Below, one piece after another: positions 51,437 to 60,251 of a stretch of 64,000 bases of DNA. The DNA lies in contig JAPOWW010000003.1 of NCBI GenBank assembly GCA_026707405.1, positions 62,001 through 126,000 on the forward strand. Direction: 5' to 3'. The notes beneath the pieces were generated by a model. The model saw only the letters and a program-made list of their open reading frames with translations, was not told the DNA's origin and ran no database searches. This DNA is from Chloroflexota bacterium. GTDB taxonomy: Bacteria; Chloroflexota; UBA11872; VXNJ01. How positions within the stretch are numbered: position 1 is the first letter of the stretch; each line of letters starts with the position of its first letter. The translations under genes and the position numbers were made by a program.

Positions 51437-52711
51437 ATGCCCCGCTTTTACGACACAGCCCGCATATACGTCGCTGCCGGACGCGGCGGCGACGGCTCCC
51501 GCAGTCTGAGGCGTGAAAAATTCGTTCCCAAAGGCGGGCCTGACGGCGGCGATGGCGGGCGCGGCGGGCACGTCATCCTGTATGCGGTCGCGGGAGACTC
51601 GTCGCTGGTTCGGTTTCACCACCGGCAGCGCTTCAAGGCCGGCAACGCTTTGCCGGGCGGTTCGAGTCACCGGTCCGGCAAGAACGGCGAAGATCGCCGC
51701 ATCTCCGCCCCGGCGGGAACGGTGGTTTTCGGTGGAGATGACGATGAGCTGATCGGAGACTTGGTGAATCCGGGTGACGAATTGATCGTCGCCCGCGGCG
51801 GCCAGGGCGGCTTGGGCAACGCGCATTTCAAGAGTTCGGTAAACCAGACCCCGCAAATAGCGCTGAAAGGCGATTCGGGCGAGTCAAAATGGCTCAGGCT
51901 GGAGCTAAAGCTCGTCGCCGACGTGGGTCTGGTGGGCTGTCCGAATGCGGGTAAATCGTCGCTGCTGGCGCGCATATCGGCGGCCCATCCAAAGGTCGCG
52001 GCCTACCCGTTTACAACCCTCACGCCGGTGCTCGGTTCGGTGTTGCTGGGAGACAGGTCTCTGGTTGTCGCCGACATTCCCGGCCTGATAGAAGGCTCCC
52101 ACGATGGAGCCGGACTGGGCCACGAGTTCCTCCGTCACGTGGAGAGGACGCGGTTCATAGTGCACGTGATCGACTGTTCGGGCATTTCGGGCGATCCGAT
52201 TGCGCTCTTCGACCAGACTGCCAACGAGCTTGAAGCCTATTCGCCCGAGCTTGCGGAGCGCCCTTACGTCGTCGCGGCGAACAAAATGGACCTCAGCGAA
52301 GCCAAAGCCGATTGGCCGTCGGTGAAGGATGCCCTCGCCGAACGCGGAGTCAAGGCGTTTGCCGTATCCGCAGCCACCGGTCAGGGCTTGCAGGAGTTGG
52401 TCCAGGCTATCTTCGCCCAAGCGTTGCAGGCGCCGGTTCCAACGGTCCTTCACGGCGCCGGCGAAGTGGTGCTGCGGCCCGGACTCGGCAGCGCGGCCCC
52501 TTCCGCCAGGAGAATCGGCCCTGACCTCGTCTTGCTGGAGAGCGATGAGGCGCGGCGGCTCGCCGCCAGGGTCGAGCTTGACATTCCTGACGCGGCCCAG
52601 TGGTTCAGGAAGCAGCTTGAGCGCATGGGCGCTGCCGCCGCTCTGGAACGAGCAGGCGTTAAGCCTGGCGATACGGTGATAGCTGGCGAGACCGAGTTCG
52701 ACTGGCTATAG
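51437..52711 (+). CDS. obgE: Obg GTPase
   Basis: 424 residues. Residues 1-158 are the Gly-rich Obg fold (YVAAGRGGDGSRSLRREKF, GGPDGGDGGRGGHV). The GTPase domain follows with GCPNAGKSSLL (G1), DIPGLIEG (G3), NKMDLSE (G4) and SAATGQGL (G5). A C-terminal OCT domain lies at about 345-424. Obg binds the 50S ribosome subunit and helps its assembly and stress control. The ATG at 51437 has AGAGGAAC before it. Confidence 0.96.
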   Translation: MPRFYDTARIYVAAGRGGDGSRSLRREKFVPKGGPDGGDGGRGGHVILYAVAGDSSLVRFHHRQRFKAGNALPGGSSHRSGKNGEDRRISAPAGTVVFGGDDDELIGDLVNPGDELIVARGGQGGLGNAHFKSSVNQTPQIALKGDSGESKWLRLELKLVADVGLVGCPNAGKSSLLARISAAHPKVAAYPFTTLTPVLGSVLLGDRSLVVADIPGLIEGSHDGAGLGHEFLRHVERTRFIVHVIDCSGISGDPIALFDQTANELEAYSPELAERPYVVAANKMDLSEAKADWPSVKDALAERGVKAFAVSAATGQGLQELVQAIFAQALQAPVPTVLHGAGEVVLRPGLGSAAPSARRIGPDLVLLESDEARRLAARVELDIPDAAQWFRKQLERMGAAAALERAGVKPGDTVIAGETEFDWL

Positions 52712-52722
52712 CAACGCCCGTG

Positions 52723-54021
52723 CTACCTGGCCATCCCTCCAGCCGGAATGTCTGCATCCAGTTCGCCGATGTTCCTCAGACCGTGTCTTGACGCCCACTC
52801 CACCTTGTCCGAGTCGAGTTGGTACTCGATGTTCCCGGATTCCCGCAGCTCCTGCCTGAAGTCCAGAACAGCCCTTCGCCGCAGTTGGTCCAGGTTTTCG
52901 TCGGACACCGCCCGTAAATTTACTGTCGCGGCCACAAGTAGGATGACGAAACCTTCAGCCGTCGGCACCGGTTCGGAAACCGATCCGACCTCCAGCGAAA
53001 ACGCCGCCGCTTCGAGTGAAGGTTCCAAAATCCCGCGCGGAACAAAGTCGAGATCGGCTTCGTAGGCTGGAGCGGGTTTTTCCTCGACGCCCTCGGAGGA
53101 AGCGGACTCCTCCCCCGGTTCGAGAGATTCCAGCGTCAGCGCACTCCACGACTCCCCGGCGTTGTAACGCTTGAGATAGGTAGCCGCTTCCTCTTCGTCT
53201 TTCAGGACGATCCGTCTTAAGTGGACGTGCGGCTGCACGGTCGCGACGGAATCTTCAGCCCGCTTGAGGAAGACCCGCTCGATGGCCCGCATGGTCATCA
53301 GGTCGTCGAACAGGTCACGAGGCATTCCCAGATCGTCCAGCAGCGCCGTCACCCGCTGCTCCAGCGGCTCGGCGGGGGATTCGCTGCTGGCCGCGGGCTG
53401 CGAGATGTCTGAGCCGTTCCCGCCGGGTGTTGGCCGCGCGAGAGGAGCCAGCACCGCTTCTTGCTCGGCGCGAATGTCGTCAATTGTTACGACGACTCCC
53501 TCCCTCATCGCCTTCTTCCCGAGAAGCGTTACGTTTATCAGGTCTTCGACCGCCTGAAAATCCGCCGACGCCAGGCTCAGTCTTTTTTCGTTTATCTGGC
53601 CGTCTATCGCCTGGAGCTCGGCGGCGGTTGTCGACGTGCCGTCCCGGCGGTATTCGGCAAGCTGGTTGATCTCACGAAGCACCTCGTATCTCCGAAAGTC
53701 GCGTGCCTGCGCGTAGCGGCCCGTCTCGATGACGACCCCGTCGACAGTCGCCACCGGCGACCGCGCCATGAAGAAGAGTTCGTTGAGCAGTGGTACCAGA
53801 AGGAGGATTCCGACGCCCGCCGCCACGATGGCGGCAATGATGCCCAGCAGTCTTGCCAGCGCCGACTGCCGCCGCGCCGCCGGTTGCTCACGCCAGTCCC
53901 GCAGGACTACGGGAATGTCCAGCCATGCGACCGGTTCCGGCGTAGCCAGTCGGCGCCTCGCCGCCCGCGCAGCCTGCCTGGCTTCCCGCTTTCTTCGGCT
54001 TCGGCTACGAGGTCGACTCAA
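52723..54021 (-). CDS. membrane-anchored SurA/PrsA-like foldase
   Basis: 432 residues. The N-terminus is a very Arg-rich stretch (MSRPRSRSRRKREARQAARA) followed by a single helix at about residues 62-85 (IIAAIVAAGVGILLLVPLL). A SurA-like N-domain comes next, then a parvulin peptidyl-prolyl isomerase domain (about 280-385), with HLRRIVLKDEEEAATYLKRY, FVPRGILEPSLEAAAF and SVSEPVPTAEGFVILLV. It helps fold exported proteins. It is convergent with obgE. Confidence 0.87.
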   Translation of the reverse strand: MSRPRSRSRRKREARQAARAARRRLATPEPVAWLDIPVVLRDWREQPAARRQSALARLLGIIAAIVAAGVGILLLVPLLNELFFMARSPVATVDGVVIETGRYAQARDFRRYEVLREINQLAEYRRDGTSTTAAELQAIDGQINEKRLSLASADFQAVEDLINVTLLGKKAMREGVVVTIDDIRAEQEAVLAPLARPTPGGNGSDISQPAASSESPAEPLEQRVTALLDDLGMPRDLFDDLMTMRAIERVFLKRAEDSVATVQPHVHLRRIVLKDEEEAATYLKRYNAGESWSALTLESLEPGEESASSEGVEEKPAPAYEADLDFVPRGILEPSLEAAAFSLEVGSVSEPVPTAEGFVILLVAATVNLRAVSDENLDQLRRRAVLDFRQELRESGNIEYQLDSDKVEWASRHGLRNIGELDADIPAGGMAR

Positions 54022-54063
54022 CCCCGGCCTAGGTTCGCTTAGGCGACTCCCGGAACCGCGGCA

Positions 54064-54402
54064 TTAGGCCTCCGACCGGGAGACGTAGGGGAGAAGGGCG
54101 AGGTAGCGTGCTCGTTTGAGGGCGATGGTAAGACGGCGTTGATGCCTGGCGCAGGTACCCGTCTGACGGCGGCCGAATGTCTTCCCGCCCTCCGTAAGAT
54201 AGCGGCGCAGGCGCCCTATGTCTTTGTAGTCGACAACTACCTTTTCCGCGCAAAACTCGCATACGCGGTTGCGTCCGGGGCCGCCGAAGCGTCTGACCGG
54301 GCGCCCGCCCGGTCGTTGCGGCCGACCGCCATCAGGTCTGCGCGACCCATAGCCCGAAGGGGGCCTGCGCTGTCTGGACTCCGACTCTTGTGTCAATTCC
54401 AC
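54064..54402 (-). CDS. rpsR: 30S ribosomal protein S18
   Basis: 112 residues, with about 40 extra residues rich in Arg, Gly and Pro at the N-terminus compared with a minimal S18. The S18 core begins near residue 46: CEFCAEK (CxxC pair), [18 protein letters not shown], and [20 protein letters not shown]. It sits in the small subunit near S6. Third gene of the S6-SSB-S18 operon; the gap to ssb is 43 bases. Confidence 0.96.
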   Translation of the reverse strand: MELTQESESRQRRPPSGYGSRRPDGGRPQRPGGRPVRRFGGPGRNRVCEFCAEKVVVDYKDIGRLRRYLTEGGKTFGRRQTGTCARHQRRLTIALKRARYLALLPYVSRSEA

Positions 54403-54445
54403 TCTCCGGTTGAATCAGGGTTGAAGCGGCCGCTTGATTGGTTAC

Positions 54446-54880
54446 TCAAAATGGGAGATCGTCCGGATCGACGTCTCCGCCGGACTGCCGCGAGTCTGGA
54501 GCCATGCCGCTCGGTTCCTCTCTGCCGCGCCCCAGAAGCTGCAACTCATTGACGTTGATTTCCAGGCTTGTTTGGTCTTGTCCTTCGCGGTTCGTCCAAG
54601 TTCTGGTCTGAAAACGACCGTGCACGAAGACCTGGCTCCCTCTCTGCAGGTAGTTGTTCGCTATTTCCGCCAGTCCGCGCCAGCAGGTGCAGCGAAACCA
54701 GTCGGTCGTCTCTATGTCCCCGCCGTCGGGCCCTCTGCGAGTGTTGTTCACCGCGACGCTGAACGATGTAAGCGGGACGCTGGCCTGTGTGAATCGCATC
54801 TCAGGGTCGCCGCCGAGGTTCCCTATTACCGAAATCAGGCTGGTGCCGCGCGCGCGTCTTCTGGGCGCCGAGTCACGCAT
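54446..54880 (-). CDS. ssb: single-stranded DNA-binding protein
   Basis: 144 residues. The OB-fold starts with LISVIGNLGGDPEMRF and has TTDWFRCTCWRGLAEI. The C-terminal acidic tip DDLPF, used to recruit repair and replication proteins, is intact. The ATG at 54880 overlaps the end of rpsF by eight bases, so the ORF extending to 54937 is not used. It binds single-stranded DNA in replication and repair. Confidence 0.96.
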   Translation of the reverse strand: MRDSAPRRRARGTSLISVIGNLGGDPEMRFTQASVPLTSFSVAVNNTRRGPDGGDIETTDWFRCTCWRGLAEIANNYLQRGSQVFVHGRFQTRTWTNREGQDQTSLEINVNELQLLGRGREEPSGMAPDSRQSGGDVDPDDLPF

Positions 54881-55211
54881 ATTCTTCACCCTCCGGTGCG
54901 GCCGTCTCGATAACGGGCCCCACGCCTCCCTCGTCATGTACCAGTAGGTGACGCATTATCTCGCGGTCGAGGCGAATCGCGGCTTCCAGGTCGGCTGTCT
55001 TTTCAGGCTCCATTTGGACCTTGCATAGCAGGTAGTTCGCATCGGGGATGTCGTCGATCCTGTAAGCCAGCCTGCGCCGTCCCCAGTCATGGACCGAGGA
55101 AACGCTGCCGCCATTGCCGGTCACAAGCGCCGTGACTTTTTCGACGGCGGACAGGCTGAAGCCTTCTTCGTCGGTTGGGGGAAACAGTGTCACTAGTTCG
55201 TAGGGCCGCAC
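54873..55211 (-). CDS. rpsF: 30S ribosomal protein S6
   Basis: 112 residues. The S6 fold is plain: MRPYELVTLFPPTDEEGFSL, then VHDWGRRRLAYRIDDIPDAN, YLLCKVQMEPEK, and LDREIMRHLLV. It pairs with S18 in the 30S platform. First gene of the S6-SSB-S18 operon, with the usual bacterial order. Confidence 0.97.
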   Translation of the reverse strand: MRPYELVTLFPPTDEEGFSLSAVEKVTALVTGNGGSVSSVHDWGRRRLAYRIDDIPDANYLLCKVQMEPEKTADLEAAIRLDREIMRHLLVHDEGGVGPVIETAAPEGEEYA

Positions 55212-55371
55212 TCGCTGCTCCTTTCCTCGGGTTCGCCTCCGGTGTGCTGCGCCCTTGAGTGGTCGTGCCGGAGGTAGAAAGGTAAATCTAACGTGATCGC
55301 CGGTGTAACCGGCGGAAGTTGGATAGTATCACAGTAATCGCGCATGTGACCGTCGAAGAGGAGATATCGCG

Positions 55372-56352
55372 TTGAGCAAGCTCGCCGAGCTGCGGCGGTC
55401 GTCGGCAAATCCCCTCTACCGGTTGGGACTTCGCCCATTGCCGGTCAATACCGAGGACCATCTTGGCGGCGGAGAGCTTGTTGAGATTCCGGGCGGCCGG
55501 GTTTACGTCAAGACAATCGGTACAGGGCCTCCGGTCATCGCCTTGCCGGGGTTCGCGGGCACTTCGCGGACTTGGAGACTGCTCGCCCGGGAGCTGCGAG
55601 ACGAATTCACCTTCCACATGTTCGACTTCCTGGGCTATGGCCTGTCCGACAAGCCGGAGGATGCCGATTTCTCGCCGATTGGACAGGCCCGGCAGATCGA
55701 ACACCTGATGAAGGCGCTCGGTCTGCGTCGCTGCATTTTGCTCAGCAATTCGGCCAGCGCTCAGCCGGCCCTCCACGCAGCCTTCCGTCAGCCGCGCCGC
55801 TTCGAGGCCAACATAATGGTCGCGCCGTTTGTCGCGCCCGGTTTCTGGCTCTGCCAACTGCTTCGCCTGGCCGAAGTGCTCCCGTCAAAGTTCTTCTTCT
55901 CCGGGCTGTTCGGGCTGCGGATTGTCGTCTACATCGCAAACGCGCTGGGCCGCCGTCACCTGCGTGCCGTCACCGAGGAAGTCGTGGACGAGCAATACTT
56001 GCCTTTTGGCACCGAGGGTTACTGGGCGGCGCTCGCTCAGTCCGCCAAATATCTGCGGCCGCGAGCGCTGGTCGGGATCATGCGGATGATCCCGATTCCC
56101 ACGCTGGTTATCTGGGGGGACCACGACCACGCCGGTGGCACCAGGCGGGCGCGCCGGGTCTTCGACGATATCTCGGACTGCCGGTTTGAGGTCGTCTCGG
56201 ATTGCGGTCACGTCGTGCAGGAGGAGGGCGCCGCCGAGGCTGGCTCGCTCCTCAAGGGATTTATGGAAGAGCTGGCCAATAGACCGCCCCCGCAAAGACC
56301 GGCCCGAAAACGACCCGTAAGACCACCCAAACGCGCCGCCGCCAAGCGCTAA
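55372..56352 (+). CDS. alpha/beta hydrolase with unusual nucleophile elbow
   Basis: 326 residues from TTG at 55372, with GAGGAG upstream. The alpha/beta hydrolase layout is visible: ALPGFAGTSRTWRLLARELR (oxyanion region), YGLSDKPEDADFS, WGDHDHAGG (acid) and CGHVVQEE (histidine). The nucleophile elbow, usually Gly-x-Ser-x-Gly, reads LLSNSASAQ, with Ser in place of both glycines. The last 35 residues are rich in Pro, Arg and Lys, so the tail may bind nucleic acid or membranes. Substrate unknown. Divergent from rpsF. Confidence 0.83.
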   Translation: MSKLAELRRSSANPLYRLGLRPLPVNTEDHLGGGELVEIPGGRVYVKTIGTGPPVIALPGFAGTSRTWRLLARELRDEFTFHMFDFLGYGLSDKPEDADFSPIGQARQIEHLMKALGLRRCILLSNSASAQPALHAAFRQPRRFEANIMVAPFVAPGFWLCQLLRLAEVLPSKFFFSGLFGLRIVVYIANALGRRHLRAVTEEVVDEQYLPFGTEGYWAALAQSAKYLRPRALVGIMRMIPIPTLVIWGDHDHAGGTRRARRVFDDISDCRFEVVSDCGHVVQEEGAAEAGSLLKGFMEELANRPPPQRPARKRPVRPPKRAAAKR

Positions 56353-56460
56353 CGACAGTCTGCCAACCGCCCCACCACTCGTAATTCCCGCGCCGTCACC
56401 TGTCATTCCGGCGAAAAGCCTGCCCCGTACTTGATACGGGGCCGGAATCCAGTCCCCATC

Positions 56461-56497
56461 CCCTCTCCCTCGACGGGAGAGGGCTAGGGTGAGGGTG
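56461..56497. repeat. dispersed hairpin repeat (same element as at 34456)
   Basis: CCCTCTCCC (56461-56469), TCGAC, GGGAGAGGG (56475-56483) and a GT-rich tail (CTAGGGTGAGGGTG). It shares stem, loop length and tail with the copy inside the GT39-DUF2298 gene, so both belong to one family. Confidence 0.75.
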
Positions 56498-56721
56498 GAC
56501 CCCCTTGCGTCATTTGTATGTTGAACAGGCCCTGCAAGCAGGCCAAATTGTGGGGCGGCGCGCACCGACATCCGGCATCCCCCTAAACACGCCCCGCCGA
56601 ACGCCGAACTCTACGTCCCACATTTCCAGCCTATCCGCCCCACCTCTGATCCCTGCCAAGTCGTGTAGGACTACCAGGCGATCCTGAGCCTCTCTCTCGT
56701 CATGCCCGAGCCCCATCCGTC

Positions 56722-56741
56722 ATTCCCGCTTTCGCGGGAAT
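56722..56741. repeat. short hairpin repeat
   Basis: ATTCCCGC (56722-56729), TTTC, GCGGGAAT (56734-56741), followed by CCAC. This type of palindrome is dispersed in many GC-rich genomes. Confidence 0.6.
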
Positions 56742-57113
56742 CCACACCCCTTTACACCCCGTTTCGCCATAGTCGAAAATACCTTGTTTTTGCCTGGCTC
56801 ACAGGGATTTGTTGCCGCAACATCATCACTTTCACGTGTTCCGCCCCCGCCCGAACAGCCCAAAAAAGGCGTCGCCGTGACGCCCACACCAAACCCGCGA
56901 CCAACCGCCGCCTTGACCCGGAAACGGCCGAGCTGAAAAAGCCGCAAAATCCCCACCATTGCTTGAACGCTACCTGTCCGGGCGTTGTGCGGCTGTTACC
57001 GCCGCTTCATGTACATGGATACGCCCGCGAAAGAGCGCCATCCGGTTCTCTATACGGGACGGGAATCCGCTTCCGTCGTTAGGCGATGAGCAGGGATAGC
57101 TCGCGGATCGCCG

Positions 57114-57653
57114 TTACACGGCTCCCCACTCGTCGCGCAGCACGCCGTACAAAACGATGTCCACCGGCTTGCCGTGACGCCAATGCTGCCCGCGTTGCAG
57201 TCCTTCGCGCCGCATCCCCAGCTTCTCCAGCACCCGGATCGACCCGATGTTGGGCGCGTCGGCGGTGGCCCAGACCTTTCTCAATCCCAGCCTGTCAAAC
57301 GCCCTGCCCACGACCGCCCGCGCGGCCTCCGTTGCCAGGCCCCGTCCCCACAACCGGCGGTCCAGATCGAACCCAATCGAGGCGGTCTTGTGTGATTCGT
57401 GGATGTGCATGCTGAACGCGCCTGAATACGTCCCGTCGAATTCGATTGCCCAGCCGCAATAGGAGGTCCAGTCCGCTTGCGCGAAGTAGCTCAGGAACTC
57501 TCTGGCGTGCTCGCGCCTGTAAGGCCGGGGGACCTGCTGATACCGCCCCCACTCCGGATCGGTCGCGAACTCCATCATCGCGTCCACGTCGTCCGCCATC
57601 ACCGGCCGGAGCAACAGGCGTTCGGTACGTATCTTCTTCGGCATCTGGGACAA
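57114..57653 (-). CDS. RimJ/RimL-family GNAT N-acetyltransferase
   Basis: 179 residues. The pattern is IRTERLLLRPVMADDVDAMM at the N-terminus, then GFDLDRRLWGRGLATEAARA with the acetyl-CoA loop, FDRLGLRKVWATADAPNIGS and LEKLGMRREG. The family acetylates protein N-termini (ribosomal proteins) or small amines. The ATG at 57653 or the one three codons on could start it. It is 67 bases from tRNA-Leu. Confidence 0.9.
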   Translation of the reverse strand: MSQMPKKIRTERLLLRPVMADDVDAMMEFATDPEWGRYQQVPRPYRREHAREFLSYFAQADWTSYCGWAIEFDGTYSGAFSMHIHESHKTASIGFDLDRRLWGRGLATEAARAVVGRAFDRLGLRKVWATADAPNIGSIRVLEKLGMRREGLQRGQHWRHGKPVDIVLYGVLRDEWGAV

Positions 57654-57720
57654 GCGGCAACCCGATCCTGTTCGATCTTGGCGGCAAAGACTCTATCTGG
57701 AGCCTGGCTAGAGGCGGCGG

Positions 57721-57805
57721 TGCCGGGGGAGGGACTCGAACCCTCACGGGCGATTCGCCCCCAGGATTTTAAGTCCCGTGCGTCTGCCAATTCCGCCACC
57801 CCGGC
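57721..57805 (-). tRNA. tRNA-Leu(TAA)
   Basis: 85 bases with the long variable arm of a class II tRNA. The acceptor GCCGGGG pairs with CCCCGGC; the anticodon loop is TTAAAAT-like with anticodon TAA; the T arm is AGGG TTCGAGT CCCT. Discriminator A is present. CCA is not encoded fully. Confidence 0.94.
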
Positions 57806-57867
57806 CTCTATGGCTGAAAGGTTAAACCATCGGTCCCCAATCGCACCCGCTAGAGGGTCTGGAGCGT

Positions 57868-58257
57868 CTAACGGAACCGCAGTACGTTTCTTGCGATATC
57901 TCCGCTCGGAGCTGCCGGACGGCCTTCGTCTACGCTCTCGGCGACGTAATCGAGCAGGTTCGCCACGTCCATTCGGGAGTTTATGCGGCCAAACCACTGG
58001 TTCCCGCCGCGCATGGAGAGAACCGCGACGTTCGACGGGCTGCAAAGGCCCAGGCAGCCTTCGATGCTAAGTTCGATGTTCTTATCGATCGCGCGGGCTT
58101 TTAGACCGGCTTTGTAATCCCCAACGAGGATACGGGGGCGAATCATGCTGTCGCCCCTGCCGCATCAGCAGCCGTCGCAGACGATTAGATACCCGCGAGT
58201 GGCCTCGGCAGCCTGAGGACCGCCGTTATGCTCCGCCCGCTGCTCGTCCTCGCTCAA
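57868..58257 (-). CDS. selenocysteine-containing [2Fe-2S] ferredoxin-like protein (predicted)
   Basis: 129 residues if the TGA at 58165-58167 is read as selenocysteine (residue 31). The start is TTG at 58257, with GAGGAG 5 bases before it. The N-terminus reads ATRGYLIVCDGC-Sec-CGRGDS, so the TGA lies within a run of Cys (27, 30 and 32). The same frame continues into a thioredoxin-like [2Fe-2S] ferredoxin domain, with SIEGCLGLCSPSNVAVLS and WFGRINSRMDVANLLDYV. The TGA is followed within 7 bases by a perfect 7-bp hairpin (GGGGCGA/TCGCCCC) that could serve as a SECIS, and a second one follows. If TGA were a stop, only 92 residues from the ATG at 58146 would remain, without the metal-binding N-terminus. 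It lies after a PhyH gene and two creatininase genes on the same strand. Confidence 0.7.
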
Positions 58258-58447
58258 GTCGTCTCCTCAAAATTCCATGCAACGCCGGTCATCCGCCGAC
58301 CAATAAACATAACCGTCGACCCGATCAACTATCAACAGAATCGGTGCCGTGCCGGCTCGCAGGGACACGTCCCAAACCGCCCTTGCTCGGTTTACGGAGA
58401 ACGAGTCCAAGGGAGGATGGTGCCTGCGGCATCCTCAGCACTTGGGT

Positions 58448-59368
58448 TCAGGCATCGCCCCCGATGAACGATCTTGTCAAGTGCCAGTCGCTGAACCAGC
58501 GTTCATCCGCCGGCTCGCTGGCTAGCTGATAGCGCGTATCGGTGCTCAGGCGAAACCGGTTGGTCCGGTTATGCAGCGGCGCGTGCAGCATGTGCATTCC
58601 AAAGATCAGCACGTCGCCCGACTTGTAGTCGGCTATGTGCCACTTCGCCCCGATTCTTTCCGCAAAATCCTTGGGGCTGCTCGTGTACAGGCTCTCGAAC
58701 CTTTCGCCCTCTTCGTAGGCGTCCGCTCCTGCGAATGCGTCGCGCAGTTCCGTCGAGCTCTGCGACCCGACGCAGAGCGCCAGCCCGCCCAGATCTATCG
58801 GCGTGTCGCCCAGCGGGCACCACGTCGTGCACACGTTCTCGGTTCCCTTGCCCATGTACATGAAGTCGAAGTGCATCGCCGTGCTGGGACCCACGCCCGC
58901 GACCCGCAGCCATCGATGCTTGAATGGCAGAATCTCCCCGCCCAGAAAACTCTCGAAGAAGCCGATGACTTCCGGCGATTCCACCAGACCAGTTATCTGC
59001 GGCGAATAAGCCAGGTCCAAGCCGTCGTCGGCCTGCTGCGCTCCTGCACCGTCCGAGGGGTCCACCTTCAGGTTCGCGCCCGTTTGACTGAAGAATCCCC
59101 CGCGAAGTCCCTTGCTCAGGTCTATCACGCCGTCGCCGAGCGGAGCGGCCGGATCGAGGCAGCCGAGCCCGTCCAGATATTCGAGAAACGCCAGCCGCGC
59201 CTGAGCGACCGTGTCGTTTCTTTGCAGCTGTCGGATCAGCAGATAGCCGTCCTGGCTGAACCGCTCGCGCAGCGCGTCCATATCGTCGAGCAGGTCGTTG
59301 GATTCGCGGAGCTCGCCGAGGTCGTCGCTCCCGACTTCGAATTCCGATTCGCCGATATTCACGAACAC
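58448..59368 (-). CDS. PhyH-family Fe(II)/2-oxoglutarate dioxygenase
   Basis: 306 residues. The first metal motif MHFDFMYMG holds a standard H-x-D, the distal histidine lies in FGMHMLHAPLH, and the 2-oxoglutarate arginine in RFRLSTDTRYQ. The N-terminal part (ALRERFSQDGYLLIRQLQ) is typical of PhyH-like enzymes. It hydroxylates an unknown substrate. It starts 14 bases after the second creatininase gene, so the two share an operon. In contrast to the PhyH protein at 29529 it has every expected ligand. Confidence 0.9.
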   Translation of the reverse strand: MFVNIGESEFEVGSDDLGELRESNDLLDDMDALRERFSQDGYLLIRQLQRNDTVAQARLAFLEYLDGLGCLDPAAPLGDGVIDLSKGLRGGFFSQTGANLKVDPSDGAGAQQADDGLDLAYSPQITGLVESPEVIGFFESFLGGEILPFKHRWLRVAGVGPSTAMHFDFMYMGKGTENVCTTWCPLGDTPIDLGGLALCVGSQSSTELRDAFAGADAYEEGERFESLYTSSPKDFAERIGAKWHIADYKSGDVLIFGMHMLHAPLHNRTNRFRLSTDTRYQLASEPADERWFSDWHLTRSFIGGDA

Positions 59369-59382
59369 GCCGCCGCCCCCTT

Positions 59383-60231
59383 CTATCCGCCTGTGGTCTC
59401 GACCGCCGCCTGATCGCGCCTCGCCATCGACGAGCGCGTCACTGCGGCGACGATATTGCCCAGCGATTCGACCGCCGCCTCGCTGCGCTCCCTTCCCGCC
59501 TCAACCGACGCCAGAGTTGCGTCGCCGAGCGCCCCGTTATTCGTTATGTCCGACATGTTGCTGGCCGCGCGCACGCCGTATCGCGCCAGCGTGTCTCTCA
59601 GGTCCCAGCCGTCCTCCCGAAAGTCCCCTGCCCCGAGCGTGTCCTGCTTTACTATCTCCGGACATAGAAACAGCGCGTCGGAGACCTCCAGTTCGCACGC
59701 GTGCCCCACTCTATCGGTCTTCTGCCAGCCGGACTTCAACCTGTCGGGTATCAGGTCCCACACGAAAACCGAGCCGCAGAATTCCAGTTCGCAGCGGTTG
59801 CCCAGGTCCTGCGCGACGACCCCCGAAATCTCCTTGTTCCCGCCGTGCGCGTTGACGATCAAAAAGCGCTTGAATCCGTGCCGATTCAGCGAGTCGACAA
59901 TGTCGTAAAACACCCGCAGCAGCGTGTCGGCTTCCAAAGTGATAGTGCCCGGAAAGTCCATGTGGTGCGGCGAAACACCCCACGGGACGGTCGGCGCGAC
60001 GAGCAAACGCGGATACATCGTCGCGGAAGCCAGTAGGCACAGCGACTCGGCGATGGACGCGTCGGCCGAAAGCGCCAGGTTCGGTCCATGCTGCTCGGTG
60101 GAGCCGAATGGAATCAGCACCATCTCGACCCCGTCTTGGAACTCGGCGACCTCGGGCCACGAAAGCTCGGAGAGAATCAGGGGCTTGTCATTCAGACCCC
60201 CCGCCCGCTGCATTTGACCGCTATTCGTCAA
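59383..60231 (-). CDS. creatininase-family amidohydrolase (copy 2)
   Basis: 282 residues from the TTG at 60231, chosen because GGAGG sits five bases before it (ATG at 60213 is also possible). The metal site is complete: IPFGSTEQHGPNLALSADAS (Glu and His), IVNAHGGNKEI (His), and ACELEVSDALFL (Glu). PTVPWGVSPHHMDFPGTITL is also typical. The family opens cyclic amides such as creatinine and acts on several others, including MftE in mycofactocin synthesis. It is the second gene in an operon with copy 1 and the PhyH enzyme. Confidence 0.92.
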   Translation of the reverse strand: MTNSGQMQRAGGLNDKPLILSELSWPEVAEFQDGVEMVLIPFGSTEQHGPNLALSADASIAESLCLLASATMYPRLLVAPTVPWGVSPHHMDFPGTITLEADTLLRVFYDIVDSLNRHGFKRFLIVNAHGGNKEISGVVAQDLGNRCELEFCGSVFVWDLIPDRLKSGWQKTDRVGHACELEVSDALFLCPEIVKQDTLGAGDFREDGWDLRDTLARYGVRAASNMSDITNNGALGDATLASVEAGRERSEAAVESLGNIVAAVTRSSMARRDQAAVETTGG

Positions 60232-60251
60232 ACTCACCTCCGGTTCCGCCG

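Larger units (their letters stand above)
56353..57113. other. intergenic region carrying dispersed hairpin repeats
   Basis: About 760 bases without a supportable gene. It holds three hairpin repeats: CCCCGTA-CTTGA-TACGGGG (around 56424-56442), the CCCTCTCCC/GGGAGAGGG element (56461-56497) and ATTCCCGC-TTTC-GCGGGAAT (56722-56741). The rest reads as low-complexity GC-rich DNA with Pro/Arg-coding frames on the plus strand. Confidence 0.6.
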
